This document shows, one piece after another, positions 28,681 to 38,500 of a stretch of DNA of 64,000 bases. Each line of letters begins with the position of its first letter. The stretch's first letter is position 1. The DNA is from Phycisphaerae bacterium (lineage in GTDB: Bacteria > Planctomycetota > Phycisphaerae > UBA1845 > Fen-1342), in assembly GCA_022072445.1 (NCBI GenBank), contig JAJVHV010000031.1:81676-145675 (forward strand). Direction: 5' to 3'. Made by a program: the position numbers and the translations under genes. Under the pieces are notes generated by a model that was not told where the DNA came from, did not search any database, and worked only from the letters and a program-made list of their open reading frames with translations.

Positions 28681-29592
28681 TTACGGCACGATCACCGAGT
28701 CGGTACCCGTGCGGGGCGCTTCCTTGCCAGTCGACGGGCGGTCGCCAAGCAGCGAGCCCTTCAGCGTGTAGGAGCTGTCCTGAACGGTGAAGATGTTGTC
28801 GTTGTTGACGCCGACGATCGGCTTGCGGACGAATTCGACGTGGTCGTCGACAAACAGGACGTTCTGGCCTTCGCCGTTGTGGTTGCGGCTGTTGTACGGA
28901 CGCCACCGATCGTTGTCGGCCTTGAGGATTTGGTCGGCGTCGGAGCCGAGGTTGGTCGGCGGCCAAGTGATGCCGCTGGCCTTGTCGGTCCCGGTGCCTT
29001 CAAAGAACGGGCCCTTGTCGGAGCTGAGCGCCGCGCGAACGTCGAGCGACTGATTCGGACGGGCGCGCTTGCCGTACATGAGCTGGTAGCCGTAGCTCAT
29101 GTTGCCGTAGCCTTTGAAGTCGAAACGGTTGATGCCCGGCTGGGCCGCCGTGTCGCCGCCGGAGCCGCCCGTGTTACGCAGATCGTCTTCCTGATCGCCC
29201 GAGCTGGGGCAGATGAACTGCTTGGGCGTCGAGCTGCCCTGAACGATCAGCAGGAAGAGGCTGCGGCTGGGCGAAGTCTTGTCCGAGTTGAAGGTCGCGG
29301 TGATGCGCTGGTTGGTGCTGATGCCCATGTTCCCGACATAGTTCACCTCGCACTTGCCGTCGGCGGTGCTGGCGGTGATCTCCTTGAAGTAATCCATCGG
29401 GAACGCTTCGGCGTTGTCGTTGCTGTAGATGTGCATGCTCTGGCCGATACCGCGCAGGTTGGCCGAGCAGACAGCGCGCTTGGCCAGCTCGCGAGCGCGT
29501 GAAAGGCTGGGCAGCAGAATGGCGATCAGCAGCGCGATGATCGCCACCACCACGAGCAGCTCAATGAGAGTGAACGCGTTTCTTTTCTTCAC
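28681..29592 (-). CDS. Prepilin-like protein with class III signal peptide
   Basis: The product starts with the basic leader VKKRNA (GTG start) and FTLIELLVVVAIIALLIAIL, the prepilin helix, then LSRARELAKRAVCSANLRGIGQ, very typical of planctomycete pseudopilins. The tail shows GEGQNVLFVDDHVEF, the usual glycine/DxH motif. GTG 29592 is chosen because AGGAGG lies exactly six bases upstream; a longer ATG-started frame reaches 29823 but its N-terminus looks random. 303 aa. It has a strong ribosome site and a consensus-like promoter about 470 bases upstream, so it is probably abundantly made. Confidence 0.87.
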   Translation of the reverse strand: MKKRNAFTLIELLVVVAIIALLIAILLPSLSRARELAKRAVCSANLRGIGQSMHIYSNDNAEAFPMDYFKEITASTADGKCEVNYVGNMGISTNQRITATFNSDKTSPSRSLFLLIVQGSSTPKQFICPSSGDQEDDLRNTGGSGGDTAAQPGINRFDFKGYGNMSYGYQLMYGKRARPNQSLDVRAALSSDKGPFFEGTGTDKASGITWPPTNLGSDADQILKADNDRWRPYNSRNHNGEGQNVLFVDDHVEFVRKPIVGVNNDNIFTVQDSSYTLKGSLLGDRPSTGKEAPRTGTDSVIVP

Positions 29593-30115
29593 AATTGTCC
29601 TCCTGCGATCGGACATTTCCATGAGACTCACTGTCGGTTGCTCCCGAACCACCATCAGGAACGACGCATGATGGCATATCGACGCCGGCACTCGCCGGAC
29701 GCCCACGGTGAATCGGGTAGCCGCCGCTCGACAGCCGCTGTGCAGGTCGCTCCGAACGATTTCGAAGCCGACACCCGCCGCCGCCCGCATGGAAAGCCCG
29801 GGCGGCGCGCAGACGTATCGCAATGGCGTCTGACGCCAAGGTTCTACCAGATCGAAGTGGTTACGACAGCGCGCACCGAAAGCGGAGACGATGCTGCGGA
29901 ACGGGCTGTCGATCGAATGGCGGGCCGAATGAGATAGAACGACCTACGACGACGATGCGAATGACTTTGAATGAAAGCGAAGAATCAATAACGATTTATG
30001 ACGCCTCGTCCTGCCGCTCGATCCATATGTCAAGGTTCAGCAAACTGCTGCTTCATCTAAATTATTTCGGCTTTGGCGGGCTGTCAATGAAAATCTGCGG
30101 AAAACTGTGCGATTA
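29593..30115. other. Long leader or RNA-coding stretch upstream of the prepilin gene
   Basis: 523 bases without a credible gene. It is partly AT-richer than the surroundings, especially 29940-30120. It carries a strong minus-strand promoter at its far end, so most of it would be the 5' leader of the prepilin mRNA or an independent small RNA. An open plus-strand frame at 29823-30182 has no ribosome site and unconvincing composition. Confidence 0.5.
30059..30087 (-). promoter_or_regulatory. Sigma-70-like promoter, minus strand
   Basis: On the minus strand TTGACA (30087-30082) is followed by a 17-base spacer and TAATTT (30064-30059). This is a near-consensus vegetative promoter in an AT-rich pocket. 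The predicted start is near 30052, about 460 bases before the prepilin start codon at 29592. Confidence 0.6.
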
Positions 30116-31132
30116 TCAACCCGCATTATCGACAACCAATCTCTCAATTTCGTTCGGTCGGGTGCGGCCGACGCCCAAGTGACCGGCGGCTGCGAGGTAG
30201 GGGACGTTCAATTCGGCCTCGACTCCTGCAGTTCGGCGAAGGTCCGATATTGCGCTGTGTGCGACGGAATCGACCGCGACCGGATCGAAGCCCACGAGCA
30301 ACTCGCCGAAATCGCGAAACGCGTTCGGAACGAGCTCGGCGGCGTGGGCGGCGCGAACGCGGAGCGCGTTGACGATGCATAGTCGCAGTCGCGTCGAGAC
30401 CGGCTCGGCGCCGATAACCCGTGCCACGTAGGGCGAGCAACCGTTGTCGTGGTAGCGGGCGGGCCGGCGGATCGCGGCGAATGCCAGGTTCTTCATGCAG
30501 GCGGACATGCCGGCGAGATGGTGTGCCTTCAGAAAACCGACATTGATGATCGCGTCGGCTTCGAGCACGTAGTTCGCGAGTTCCTCGGTTGCGCCGTCGT
30601 CCCCGATGGGGATCGGTGAGCCCCAGCCGGACAGAACGCGGCGGAATCGCTCGCGGACGGCAGCCGGGCGCGGGCATTCGACCAAGGCGATAGCGCTCGG
30701 CGGGTAGTCGGCATGCAGCAACCCGGCGGTGATGACTTCGGCCATCGCGTCGCTGGTTTTCATCCGGTCCGCGTCGACGGAATTGAATTTGACCACGATA
30801 CGGCGAGCGTCGCCGAGGATGGCGCGCCAGGCGTCGGCGGTCTGTGTGGTCTGCGTGAGGCGCTGGATGGAGATGGCGAGCATCTGCGAAAGCACGCTGG
30901 TCCGTACGTTTCCGCCGCCGAGGACGTTGGCTGAGCGGACGTTGATGGCGGTGGAACGGTTCGGGAAGCGTTGGACCCACCAGGGCTGGTACGCGGTCGG
31001 CTCGGGGTCGTCGCCGGCGAGCGTTGGGGCGACGGAGCCGAGGGACACCGCGGCGGCATAGCCGAGGAGGTCGCGACGAGTGGGGCGGGAGAGGTCGGCG
31101 GTCTGAGGAGCGTTGACGCGTTGGGAGCGCAC
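30116..31132 (-). CDS. DUF362 domain protein with Tat signal
   Basis: Exported protein of the DUF362 family (ferredoxin-like, function unclear). The signal is of the twin-arginine type (TRRDLLGYAAAVSLGSVAPTLAG, residues 18-40). Typical DUF362 features are VVKFNSVDADRMKTS, ADAIINVGFLKAHHLAGMSACMKNLAFAAI, and LLVGFDPVAVDSVA close to the end. The family is often found in multi-copy planctomycete and anaerobe genomes. 338 aa. It diverges from the sugar-nucleotide gene with an 87-base gap. Confidence 0.85.
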   Translation of the reverse strand: MRSQRVNAPQTADLSRPTRRDLLGYAAAVSLGSVAPTLAGDDPEPTAYQPWWVQRFPNRSTAINVRSANVLGGGNVRTSVLSQMLAISIQRLTQTTQTADAWRAILGDARRIVVKFNSVDADRMKTSDAMAEVITAGLLHADYPPSAIALVECPRPAAVRERFRRVLSGWGSPIPIGDDGATEELANYVLEADAIINVGFLKAHHLAGMSACMKNLAFAAIRRPARYHDNGCSPYVARVIGAEPVSTRLRLCIVNALRVRAAHAAELVPNAFRDFGELLVGFDPVAVDSVAHSAISDLRRTAGVEAELNVPYLAAAGHLGVGRTRPNEIERLVVDNAG

Positions 31133-31219
31133 TTCTATTCTCCGGGCCGCACGATCGGCGCGAGCCCGGTAACGTTATCGGCTGGCCGCCGAGGAGATGT
31201 TGAAGCGCGCACGAGGCTC

Positions 31220-32695
31220 ATGGTCGGGACTACGCACAACTACGAGGGACTGCGGGCGATCGCGGAGCGGCACGGGCAGGGGCACCTTTTTCAATTCTGG
31301 CCGCAGCTTGACGAAGTGCAGCGAGCCGAGCTGCTGGCGGACGTGGCCGAGATCGACTTTGAGCTGTGCGCGTCGCTGTTGGACGAATTCGTGCGGCGTA
31401 AGCCGGTGATTCCGCTGCCGGAGAGGATCGAGGCGGCGGCGATCTTGCCGCGTCGCGGGGAGGGGCCGCGGGATGGCGAGTACGACGCAGCGCGGCGGGT
31501 GGGGGAGGAGGCGATTCGCGGCGGGCGTGTGGCGGCGTTTACGGTGGCAGGGGGGCAGGGGACGCGACTGGGATTCGAGGGTCCCAAGGGCGCGTTTCGA
31601 ATCAGCCCGATTCGCGGTGCGCCGCTGTTTCAGCTATTCGCGGAGGGGCTACGGCGCGTGGGGCTGCGCTGGGGAGTGACACCGGCGTGGTACATCATGA
31701 CCAGTCCGCAGAATCATGCTGAGACGCGGGCGTTTTTCGACGCGCACGCGTTTTTCGGGCTGCGGCCGGCCGATGTGATCTTCTTTCAGCAGGGGCAGAT
31801 GCCGGCGTTCAGGCCGGACGGGCGGATGCTGCTTTCGGAGCGGCACCGCGTGGCGCTCTCGCCGAACGGGCATGGCGGCAGCCTGCGGGCGCTGGCGACG
31901 AGCGGGGCGCTGGCGGACATGCGGCGGCGCGGGGTGGAGCAGATCAGTTATTTTCAGGTTGATAATCCGCTGGTCGCGGTGATCGATCCGCTGTTCATCG
32001 GGCTACACGTGCGGCGTGGCTCGGAGATGAGCAGCAAGGCGGTTCGGAAGGCGGACGACCTGGAGCGGGTGGGGAACTTCTGCCTGGCGGACGGCAAGCT
32101 GAGCGTGATCGAGTACAGCGACTTGCCGGACGAGCTGGCGCGGCAGCGGAACGCGGATGGGACGCGCCGATTTGATGCGGGGAGTATCGCGATTCACATC
32201 CTCGAGCGGGGCTTCGCCGAACGTGTGACGGAGGGCCGCCTGGGCGGGCAGTTGCCGTGGCATCGGGCGGATAAGAAGGTCTCGACCGTGGATGAGCACG
32301 GGCGGCCGGTGCAGCCGGCGGCGCCGAACGGCGTGAAGCTGGAGATGTTCGTGTTCGACGCGATTCCGTTGGCGCGGAGTGCGATGGTGATGTACACGGA
32401 TCGCGGAGAGGAATTCAGCCCGGTCAAGAATGCCGAGGGTGTCGATTCGGTGCACACGGCGCGGCGCGACATGATCCGTCGGGCGGCGGCGTGGCTGGAG
32501 CGCTGCGGTGCGCGGATTCCGCGGGCGGCGGACGGCGAGCCGGCGGCCGTGCTCGAGATTTCGCCGACGTTCGCGATGGATGCCGATGACCTGGCGCGGC
32601 AACTGCCGGAGCCGCCGACGATCGCGACGGGTGCACACGTGCTGATCGACGAGGGAAGGGAGTGGCCGTGCGCCGATCCAGCGGCGTCGATCTGA
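31220..32695 (+). CDS. UTP-dependent sugar-1-phosphate uridylyltransferase (UDPGP/AGX family)
   Basis: Nucleotide-sugar pyrophosphorylase of the eukaryote-like UDPGP family, as in UDP-N-acetylglucosamine pyrophosphorylase. It makes UDP-GlcNAc or a related UDP-sugar for envelope glycans. The nucleotide-binding signature GGQGTRLGFEGPKG is clear at about residue 110, with ISYFQVDNPL, KLEMFVFDAI and EFSPVKNAEG further on; the C-terminal part is consistent. ATG 31220 is chosen (about 491 aa, family length); a longer frame to 30971 would overlap the DUF362 gene and adds poor sequence. Substrate specificity (GlcNAc-1-P or glucose-1-P) cannot be told. Confidence 0.85.
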   Translation: MVGTTHNYEGLRAIAERHGQGHLFQFWPQLDEVQRAELLADVAEIDFELCASLLDEFVRRKPVIPLPERIEAAAILPRRGEGPRDGEYDAARRVGEEAIRGGRVAAFTVAGGQGTRLGFEGPKGAFRISPIRGAPLFQLFAEGLRRVGLRWGVTPAWYIMTSPQNHAETRAFFDAHAFFGLRPADVIFFQQGQMPAFRPDGRMLLSERHRVALSPNGHGGSLRALATSGALADMRRRGVEQISYFQVDNPLVAVIDPLFIGLHVRRGSEMSSKAVRKADDLERVGNFCLADGKLSVIEYSDLPDELARQRNADGTRRFDAGSIAIHILERGFAERVTEGRLGGQLPWHRADKKVSTVDEHGRPVQPAAPNGVKLEMFVFDAIPLARSAMVMYTDRGEEFSPVKNAEGVDSVHTARRDMIRRAAAWLERCGARIPRAADGEPAAVLEISPTFAMDADDLARQLPEPPTIATGAHVLIDEGREWPCADPAASI

Positions 32696-34344
32696 TCGTC
32701 ACGGCGGACGCGTGCCACACGATGACGGATGGCGGGCGCGGTGCGCAGGGCGTGGCGATCCGGGGCGGGACGATTGTGGCGATGGGCACGCGGCGCGGCT
32801 TGTCGCGATTGCGCGGGCGCGGCACACGTGTGATCGACCTGAGCGGCGGGGCCATTACGCCGGGGCTCGTGGATTCACACACGCATTTTTTCTACTGGGC
32901 GTTGTCGCGGGCGCTGGTGATCGACGTGAGCGCGGCGGCGTCGCGGGCGGACGCGCTGGAGCTGCTGCGGCGGGGGGCGCGGAGGCGGCGCGTGGGGGCG
33001 TGGGTTTGCGGGCGCGGGTTTGATCAGAATCGGTGGGGAGGCGGATTTCCGAGTGCCGCCGACCTGGACGCGGTGCTGGCGGATGTGCCGGCGATGATTC
33101 GCAGCCGCGACGGGCACAGCGCTTGGTTGAACAGCGCGGGCATGCGGCGCGCGGGCGTCGCGGCCGGGACGCCCGATCCGAAAGGGGGGCGTTATCTGCG
33201 TGACGCTCACGGGAGGCCGACGGGGATCGCGCAGGAGACGGCGGTCGACCTGTTGCCGAACCCGCTGGCGGAGCTGGCGGCGGCGCGGGACGCGCGGTCG
33301 CTGGGCGTGATCGACCGCGCGCTGGAGGCGGCGTATGCGGAGGCGTGGCGGCACGGCATTGTCGGCGTGCACAGCATGGACGATGCCGCGTCGTTGTGGC
33401 ACCTGAAACGGCAGCGCGCGGCGGGCGCGCTCGGTGTGCGGGCTGTTCATGCGATCCCGCTGGCGAATCTGGGGCACGCCCGGGCGCTGGGACTTCGTTC
33501 GGGAGTGGGCGACGACTGGCTGCGAATCGGGGGGGTGAAGATATTTTCGGATGGCGCGTTGGGGTCGCAGACGGCGTATATGTTCGAGCCCTACCCGGAG
33601 CGGGGCGACTGCGGCGTGGCGAACATCGCGGGTGCTGAGTTGCGCGAAGCGGTTGCCGGAGCGGCGCGCGACGGCTGGGTGTCGTGGGTGCATGCGATCG
33701 GGGATCGGGCGGTGAGCGAGACGGTGGCGGCGCTGGCGGCGGCGCAGCCGTTGCCGCGCGCGGCGCGGCGCCGCGCGCGGGGCGCGACGCGCGGGGCGGA
33801 TGATTCCGCGCGCGGGGCGGATGATTCCGCGTGGATGCCGCCGCGGGTCGAGCACGCGCAGTGTGCGCGGGCGGCGGACGTGCGGCGGATGGCACGCGCC
33901 GGCATCGTGGCGTCGATGCAGCCGTGTCACATCCTGGGCGACATCGCCACAGCGGACCGGCACTGGCCGGTGGCGCGGCGTGACGCGTACCCGTTTCGGC
34001 GGATGCTGCGGGCGGGTGTGACGCTGGCGATGGGCTCGGACGTGCCGATCGAGTCGATCGACCCGCGGCGGAGCCTGTTTGGCGGCGTCGCGCGAACCGA
34101 CGAGGCGGGGGAGCCGAAGGGCGGGTGGTTTCCGAAAGAGCGGCTGAGCGTGATGGAGGTGCTGGAGGGATTCACCGCGGGGGCGGCGCGCTCGGTGGGG
34201 GCGTGGCCGCGGTTCGGCGTTATCTCGCCGGGCGCGGCGGCGGACCTGACGCTGTGGGAGCGCGATCCGGCGTCGGTGGCGACCGAGGAGCTGCTGACGG
34301 TGGGCATCGCCGGTTGTGTGATCGATGGCGAAGTCCGATTGTAA
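32662..34344 (+). CDS. Amidohydrolase family protein (YtcJ-like)
   Basis: Metal-dependent amidohydrolase of the YtcJ/N-substituted formamide deformylase type. Visible are GGAITPGLVDSHTHFFYW (HxH metal ligands), DGHSAWLNSAGMRRAG, GVHSMDDA, LRIGGVKIFSDGALGSQTA, WVHAIGDRAV, VEHAQ and GSDVPIESIDPRRSLF. Substrate unknown. Starts at GTG 32662 or GTG 32668; both have a GGGAAGGGA purine-rich region upstream. It overlaps the previous gene by about 30 bases. At 33789-33830 a 21-bp unit is tandemly duplicated in frame (RGADDSA twice), in a loop beyond the conserved core. Confidence 0.85.
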   Translation: MAVRRSSGVDLIVTADACHTMTDGGRGAQGVAIRGGTIVAMGTRRGLSRLRGRGTRVIDLSGGAITPGLVDSHTHFFYWALSRALVIDVSAAASRADALELLRRGARRRRVGAWVCGRGFDQNRWGGGFPSAADLDAVLADVPAMIRSRDGHSAWLNSAGMRRAGVAAGTPDPKGGRYLRDAHGRPTGIAQETAVDLLPNPLAELAAARDARSLGVIDRALEAAYAEAWRHGIVGVHSMDDAASLWHLKRQRAAGALGVRAVHAIPLANLGHARALGLRSGVGDDWLRIGGVKIFSDGALGSQTAYMFEPYPERGDCGVANIAGAELREAVAGAARDGWVSWVHAIGDRAVSETVAALAAAQPLPRAARRRARGATRGADDSARGADDSAWMPPRVEHAQCARAADVRRMARAGIVASMQPCHILGDIATADRHWPVARRDAYPFRRMLRAGVTLAMGSDVPIESIDPRRSLFGGVARTDEAGEPKGGWFPKERLSVMEVLEGFTAGAARSVGAWPRFGVISPGAAADLTLWERDPASVATEELLTVGIAGCVIDGEVRL

Positions 34345-34691
34345 GGGTGCTGGTCGCGACGGCAGTGAGTGATTACCGCTGCGGCAATCGCCGCCGAACC
34401 ACGACAGAATCCAGCGGCACATGTTGATCACCTCGGGCTGGATCGTCTCGCCGCCGTCGAGCTGATAGAAGTCGGTCCCGTGCCGCACGTTCACGGCGGC
34501 GTGGGTGGGTAGCGTGGGCCTCTGGCCCGCGAACGGCGTCCCCGCCCGCGAGCCGCATTTCCGGCAGGCCGTTGACGTATGGCTTGAAGTGCGCGAAGCG
34601 TCACCTGACGCGAGGATGGCTGAATTCGTGCACAGTCGCGACAATCGCTGTCGGTTCGGCCAGGCCGACCTGTCCGATAGGAGAATCTTCC
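34345..34691. pseudogene. Intergenic region with possible minus-strand gene remnant
   Basis: On the minus strand about 34380-34500 reads as protein-like sequence (NVRHGTDFYQLDGGETIQ, then EVINMCRWILSWFGG), without start or stop context, so it may be a decayed C-terminal fragment of a lost gene. A GC-rich segment GCGTGGGCCTCTGGCCCGCG near 34510 forms a short hairpin and resembles dispersed planctomycete intergenic repeats. AGGAG at 34679 belongs to the next gene. Confidence 0.25.
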
Positions 34692-35366
34692 ATGCCCTCG
34701 TTGCTTTGCAGACGAGTGATCCGACAACTCGATGACCTCGTGGTTTTCATGGGTCTGCGCGAGGAATTGTTCTTCCGGCAGTTGATCGACCGGTGGAGTG
34801 GCCTGCCGGTGCCCGCTGGGACCGTGGAACCGCCGGCATCCTTCGATGCGTACGAACAATTGGTGCTCCAGTCCGCCCTTCTGTTGGGCGTATCGTACGC
34901 GGAGGCGTATTTCGCCGACGCCCTTCGTGAGGTGCTACGGCGGCAGCCGAGAATACTCGCTTCGCGACAGAAGCACGTGAGTTGGGAGTGCGTTGTGAAA
35001 TCGGAGGACCTTTCGTCGCTCGTCGACGGACTGATCGAAAAGGAGCTCTTGGAGTTCACGCACTCGGCAATCGAGGGCATGCTTGATTATTTGGCTGACC
35101 AGCTCAAGATCGGCGTACTCTCAGGAGATGATCGGGCCGTGGCCAAGGAGGGGAGCATCGTTCGGAATCTGATTACGCACAACGGGAGCTTGGCGAACAA
35201 CGAACTCGCGAACATGAATGATGCGTTCAACGCCGGTGCCGTCATTCGGCTCTCGGCTGGGCTCGTCCATCGTTACGGATTGGCGGGGCGCTCACTTATC
35301 CGACGGGTAGATGAGCAGCTTGTTGAGAAATACAACATCGCTGCGGATAGCCCCGATCCCCCGTGA
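34692..35366 (+). CDS. HEPN-motif protein of unknown function
   Basis: A 224-residue, mostly helical soluble protein with AGGAG eight bases before its ATG. At residues 158-163 it has RNLITH, an R-N-x3-H sequence that matches the HEPN ribonuclease motif (Rx4-6H, often RNxxxH), in the expected place after several helices (EGMLDYLADQLKIG...EGSIVRN). HEPN domains are found in RNases, toxins and abortive-infection proteins. No antitoxin-like partner or nucleotidyltransferase is adjacent. GC is visibly lower than that of the amidohydrolase and the exported protein on either side, so transfer is likely. Function not assigned beyond the domain. Confidence 0.55.
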   Translation: MPSLLCRRVIRQLDDLVVFMGLREELFFRQLIDRWSGLPVPAGTVEPPASFDAYEQLVLQSALLLGVSYAEAYFADALREVLRRQPRILASRQKHVSWECVVKSEDLSSLVDGLIEKELLEFTHSAIEGMLDYLADQLKIGVLSGDDRAVAKEGSIVRNLITHNGSLANNELANMNDAFNAGAVIRLSAGLVHRYGLAGRSLIRRVDEQLVEKYNIAADSPDPP

Positions 35367-35537
35367 ATCGTCTCGCGTTCGTGCCGCGGATGGCGTAGAG
35401 CCCTACTCGCACGATGCCGCACCACACGCCGGCCAGTCAATCACCGTATCGAGCAAGTAGCGGGCAGGTCGCGCTGCGCTTGACTCACCTCACGTTGGAT
35501 CGCCCCAGTCTGCAATGGCTCAATCCAAACTCCAACG

Positions 35538-38500
35538 TCAGCGCAGCGTAACGTCGAAGTGCGACTGGGGTTCGAACAGCCGCAGGCGCTGCTTCCAGGC
35601 CGGCGACCAGAATTCGAACATCACGCCGAGCTGCTCGAAACGCGTCAGGTCGAGGCCGGCGTCCTTGGTCTGCGGGATGGCGATCTCCAGGTGCAGTTCG
35701 TCGTCGACGCGCGACCAGCGCGCCGCACAATCGTGCGGGCTGGGCAGGATGTTGTCGCGCCAGATCGGCTTCATGCGAATGACCGTGTCGTTGTGCCGCG
35801 GTGCGATGTGCACGCTGCCGTCCGGCTGCGGCTCGAAGCGCAACTCGATGTTGTCGCCGCCGACCGTGAAGCCGTCGTTGTTGGCGTCGAGCTCCATGTA
35901 AATCTGCGGCGGGATGGGTTCGCCGACGCCGTTCTGGGCCTGCACTTTCTGCGTGAGGCCGATGAAGAGCGCCTTTTCGTTCCAGGCGAGGCGCAGCTCG
36001 CCATTGATGTCGGCGTCGCGCATTGATCTACAGAAGCCTTTCGGGCCGCCGCGTTGGATGACAAGCGAGCCGGTGCCGACCGCCTGAGCGACGCGGGGCT
36101 GATCGGCGGCGAACGCGGGCCACTCGGCGGGGCCGAGGCGGCCGTCGACGACGACGTTGGCCCGGTAGACGGACGGGTCGGTCGGATAGAGCGGGTAGCG
36201 GTCGTCGCCGTCGGGCGTGCCGTCGCCGTCGGAGTCGGGCTTGCGCGGATCGGGCTCGAAGACGGGTTCGATCTGGCGCATGTCGAAGGCTCCGGCGTAG
36301 CGCGCCAGGCCCTGCGTGCTCATCAGTTCTTCGAGATCGTCCAATCCGTCGCCGTCGGTGTCGCGCTTGGCCAGATCGCTGCCGAAGCGCTTTTCATCGA
36401 GCGGGCAGAGCGGATCGTCGTCGGGCAATCCGTCGCCGTCCGCGTCGTCGACCACGTGCAGGCGGCCGTACTTGAGCGTCCAGTAGGCCGCGTCGCTGAA
36501 CTCGCGGAGCATGGCGGCCATGCCGTCGTAATGCGCCGCGTAGTCGGTGGGCAGGTAGTTCCAGTGAAAATGATTGAAGTGGAACGCCTGGCCGCTGTAC
36601 TCGTAGTTGATGCCCATCTGGTGGCCGTATTCGTGCACGAAGAGCCAGCACGTGTCGCCGCCGGCATTGATGGTGGTGATACCGCTGCCGTCATGCACCG
36701 AGCCCCAGGTGTTACCGCCGCTGCCGCTCAGAAGCCACTTCTTCTGATGCTCGTCCCAATGCCGATAGCCGTAGATGGCGACGAGGCCGGCGGTGTCGGC
36801 GTGCTTGACGCCGTGCCGCGCGAGGATCTCATCGATGCGGCGATGGTCGGCGTTATTCCAGTAACCCCAGTTGGGCACCGGCGCCTGTTCGAAGCGTTCG
36901 TCGTCGAGGACGTAGGTGAATCGCAGATTGAAACGGGCGCGGGAATTGATCCAGTAGAAGCGGCGGGCCAGCTCGAGCCGCTGCTTGACGCCCTCGATCT
37001 CCTCGGGCGACATCGGGCCGGGGTCGGGTGGCTCGGGTTTCAAGGCCGGGCTATCCGGCTTTGTCAGCAGATTGGTGAAGAGCAGGACGAGCACCTCGGC
37101 GTCGGTATATTGCGTTTTGGCGGGTGGCGGGGCGGTGGAGAAAACGAACGTCTCGGACCAGAGCGGCAGCGGATAGGCTTCGTTCGACACCAGGAAGCGC
37201 CAGGCGTAGCGCGTGCCGGGCTGCAAACCGGTCAGCTCGATGCGATGGTTGGCGCCGGGCTCGGTCTTTTGCTTGGGTTGCCACTGATCGTCCAGCGCAG
37301 CGGCCGAGAAGGTTTCACGGCCCTTCACGGGGGGCTGCTCGGGATACTCGTACCAGCCGAGGTAATGCAGGCCGTCGGGGCGCCACGGTCCGCCCGGCGG
37401 CGGCTGATCGTCCTTCGCGACCATCGGCAGGGCGGCACACTCGACCTCGGTAAAGGTTGGCTCCGGCGTGGTGTACTCGATGACGACGCGCGTCGGTTCG
37501 CAGACCGGAGTGCGGATGAGCTTGGGCCATTCGAGCGGGTTGATCTCGCCCGCCGGCAGCTCGAAGTACTTGCGCGGAACGCGGAGCACCTGTCTCTTGT
37601 CGGCGTCGGCCACGAGCACGTGTCCGTCGGGCGTCAGGGCGACGGCCCGCGGGTGCGTCAGAAATCGATAAGGGAAGAACTTCACGCCGACGCGCGGCAT
37701 CTCGCTTACGTTCGGGCTGACGCGAATGAAATCGTGGTCGGTGAGCGGAAAGTCGCCCTCGGCGTAGAAAATCTGTCCGCTGCGCGGATCGACGCAGACG
37801 TCGGCGGCCTTGAAGTCGACGAAGCCGTCGCTGCCGATGGCGAACTGCTCGAACTCGGCCGTTTTCGCGGCGAAGTCCAGTTGCCAGACGGTGAACTTGC
37901 CGGAACGCTCGTTGCGCTCCGGGTTGATCACCGGGCCGTCATAGTCGGCGACGATCAGGCGGCCATTGGGCAGGAAAGCGCCGCGAACGGGGCGGTAAAG
38001 ATGATCGGTCACCCGCTCTTCAATCCGTTTGTGCTGCGCCTCGCTGTCGTAGGCACGGTCCCAGGTGTACTCGGAAAACGCGAACTGAAATCGGCCGGCG
38101 GTGTCGAACACCTGCACACGGCTGTTGAGCGTGTCGAAGACCAGGACGTGCTTGCCGTCGGGCGAGAAGAGCACGCCGCAGGGGCCGTTCAGCTCGCCGT
38201 CGCCAGCGCCTGAACGCCCGATGGTCTGCATCGGCTCGCCGCTCTTTTCGAAGAGGATGACGGAGGACGTGCGACCCGCGGTGGCGACGGCGAATCGGCC
38301 ATCGGCGGCGACGTCGACGGCGGTGACGCCCGCGAGAGCGATGACTCCCTCAAATGGTTTGAGGTGGCGGTCCAGTTTCACCAGGCGCCCGGCCTCGGCG
38401 TCGACCACGAGGACTGTCCCGTCGAGCGGGGAGACGGCGACGTCGAGTGGCGACGCAACCGAGTAGGGCTCGTGGCCCCACGCGTCGATTCGAAGCGGGT

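Noticed and set aside
29823..30182. 119-codon plus-strand frame in the leader region
   Set aside because: No SD, unconvincing composition, overlaps the DUF362 gene end, and the strand carries a minus-strand promoter.
36054..38213. 719-codon plus-strand frame antisense to the HExxH protein
   Set aside because: The minus-strand frame has TSP3, NHL and HExxH motifs and a good SD; the plus-strand one has none.
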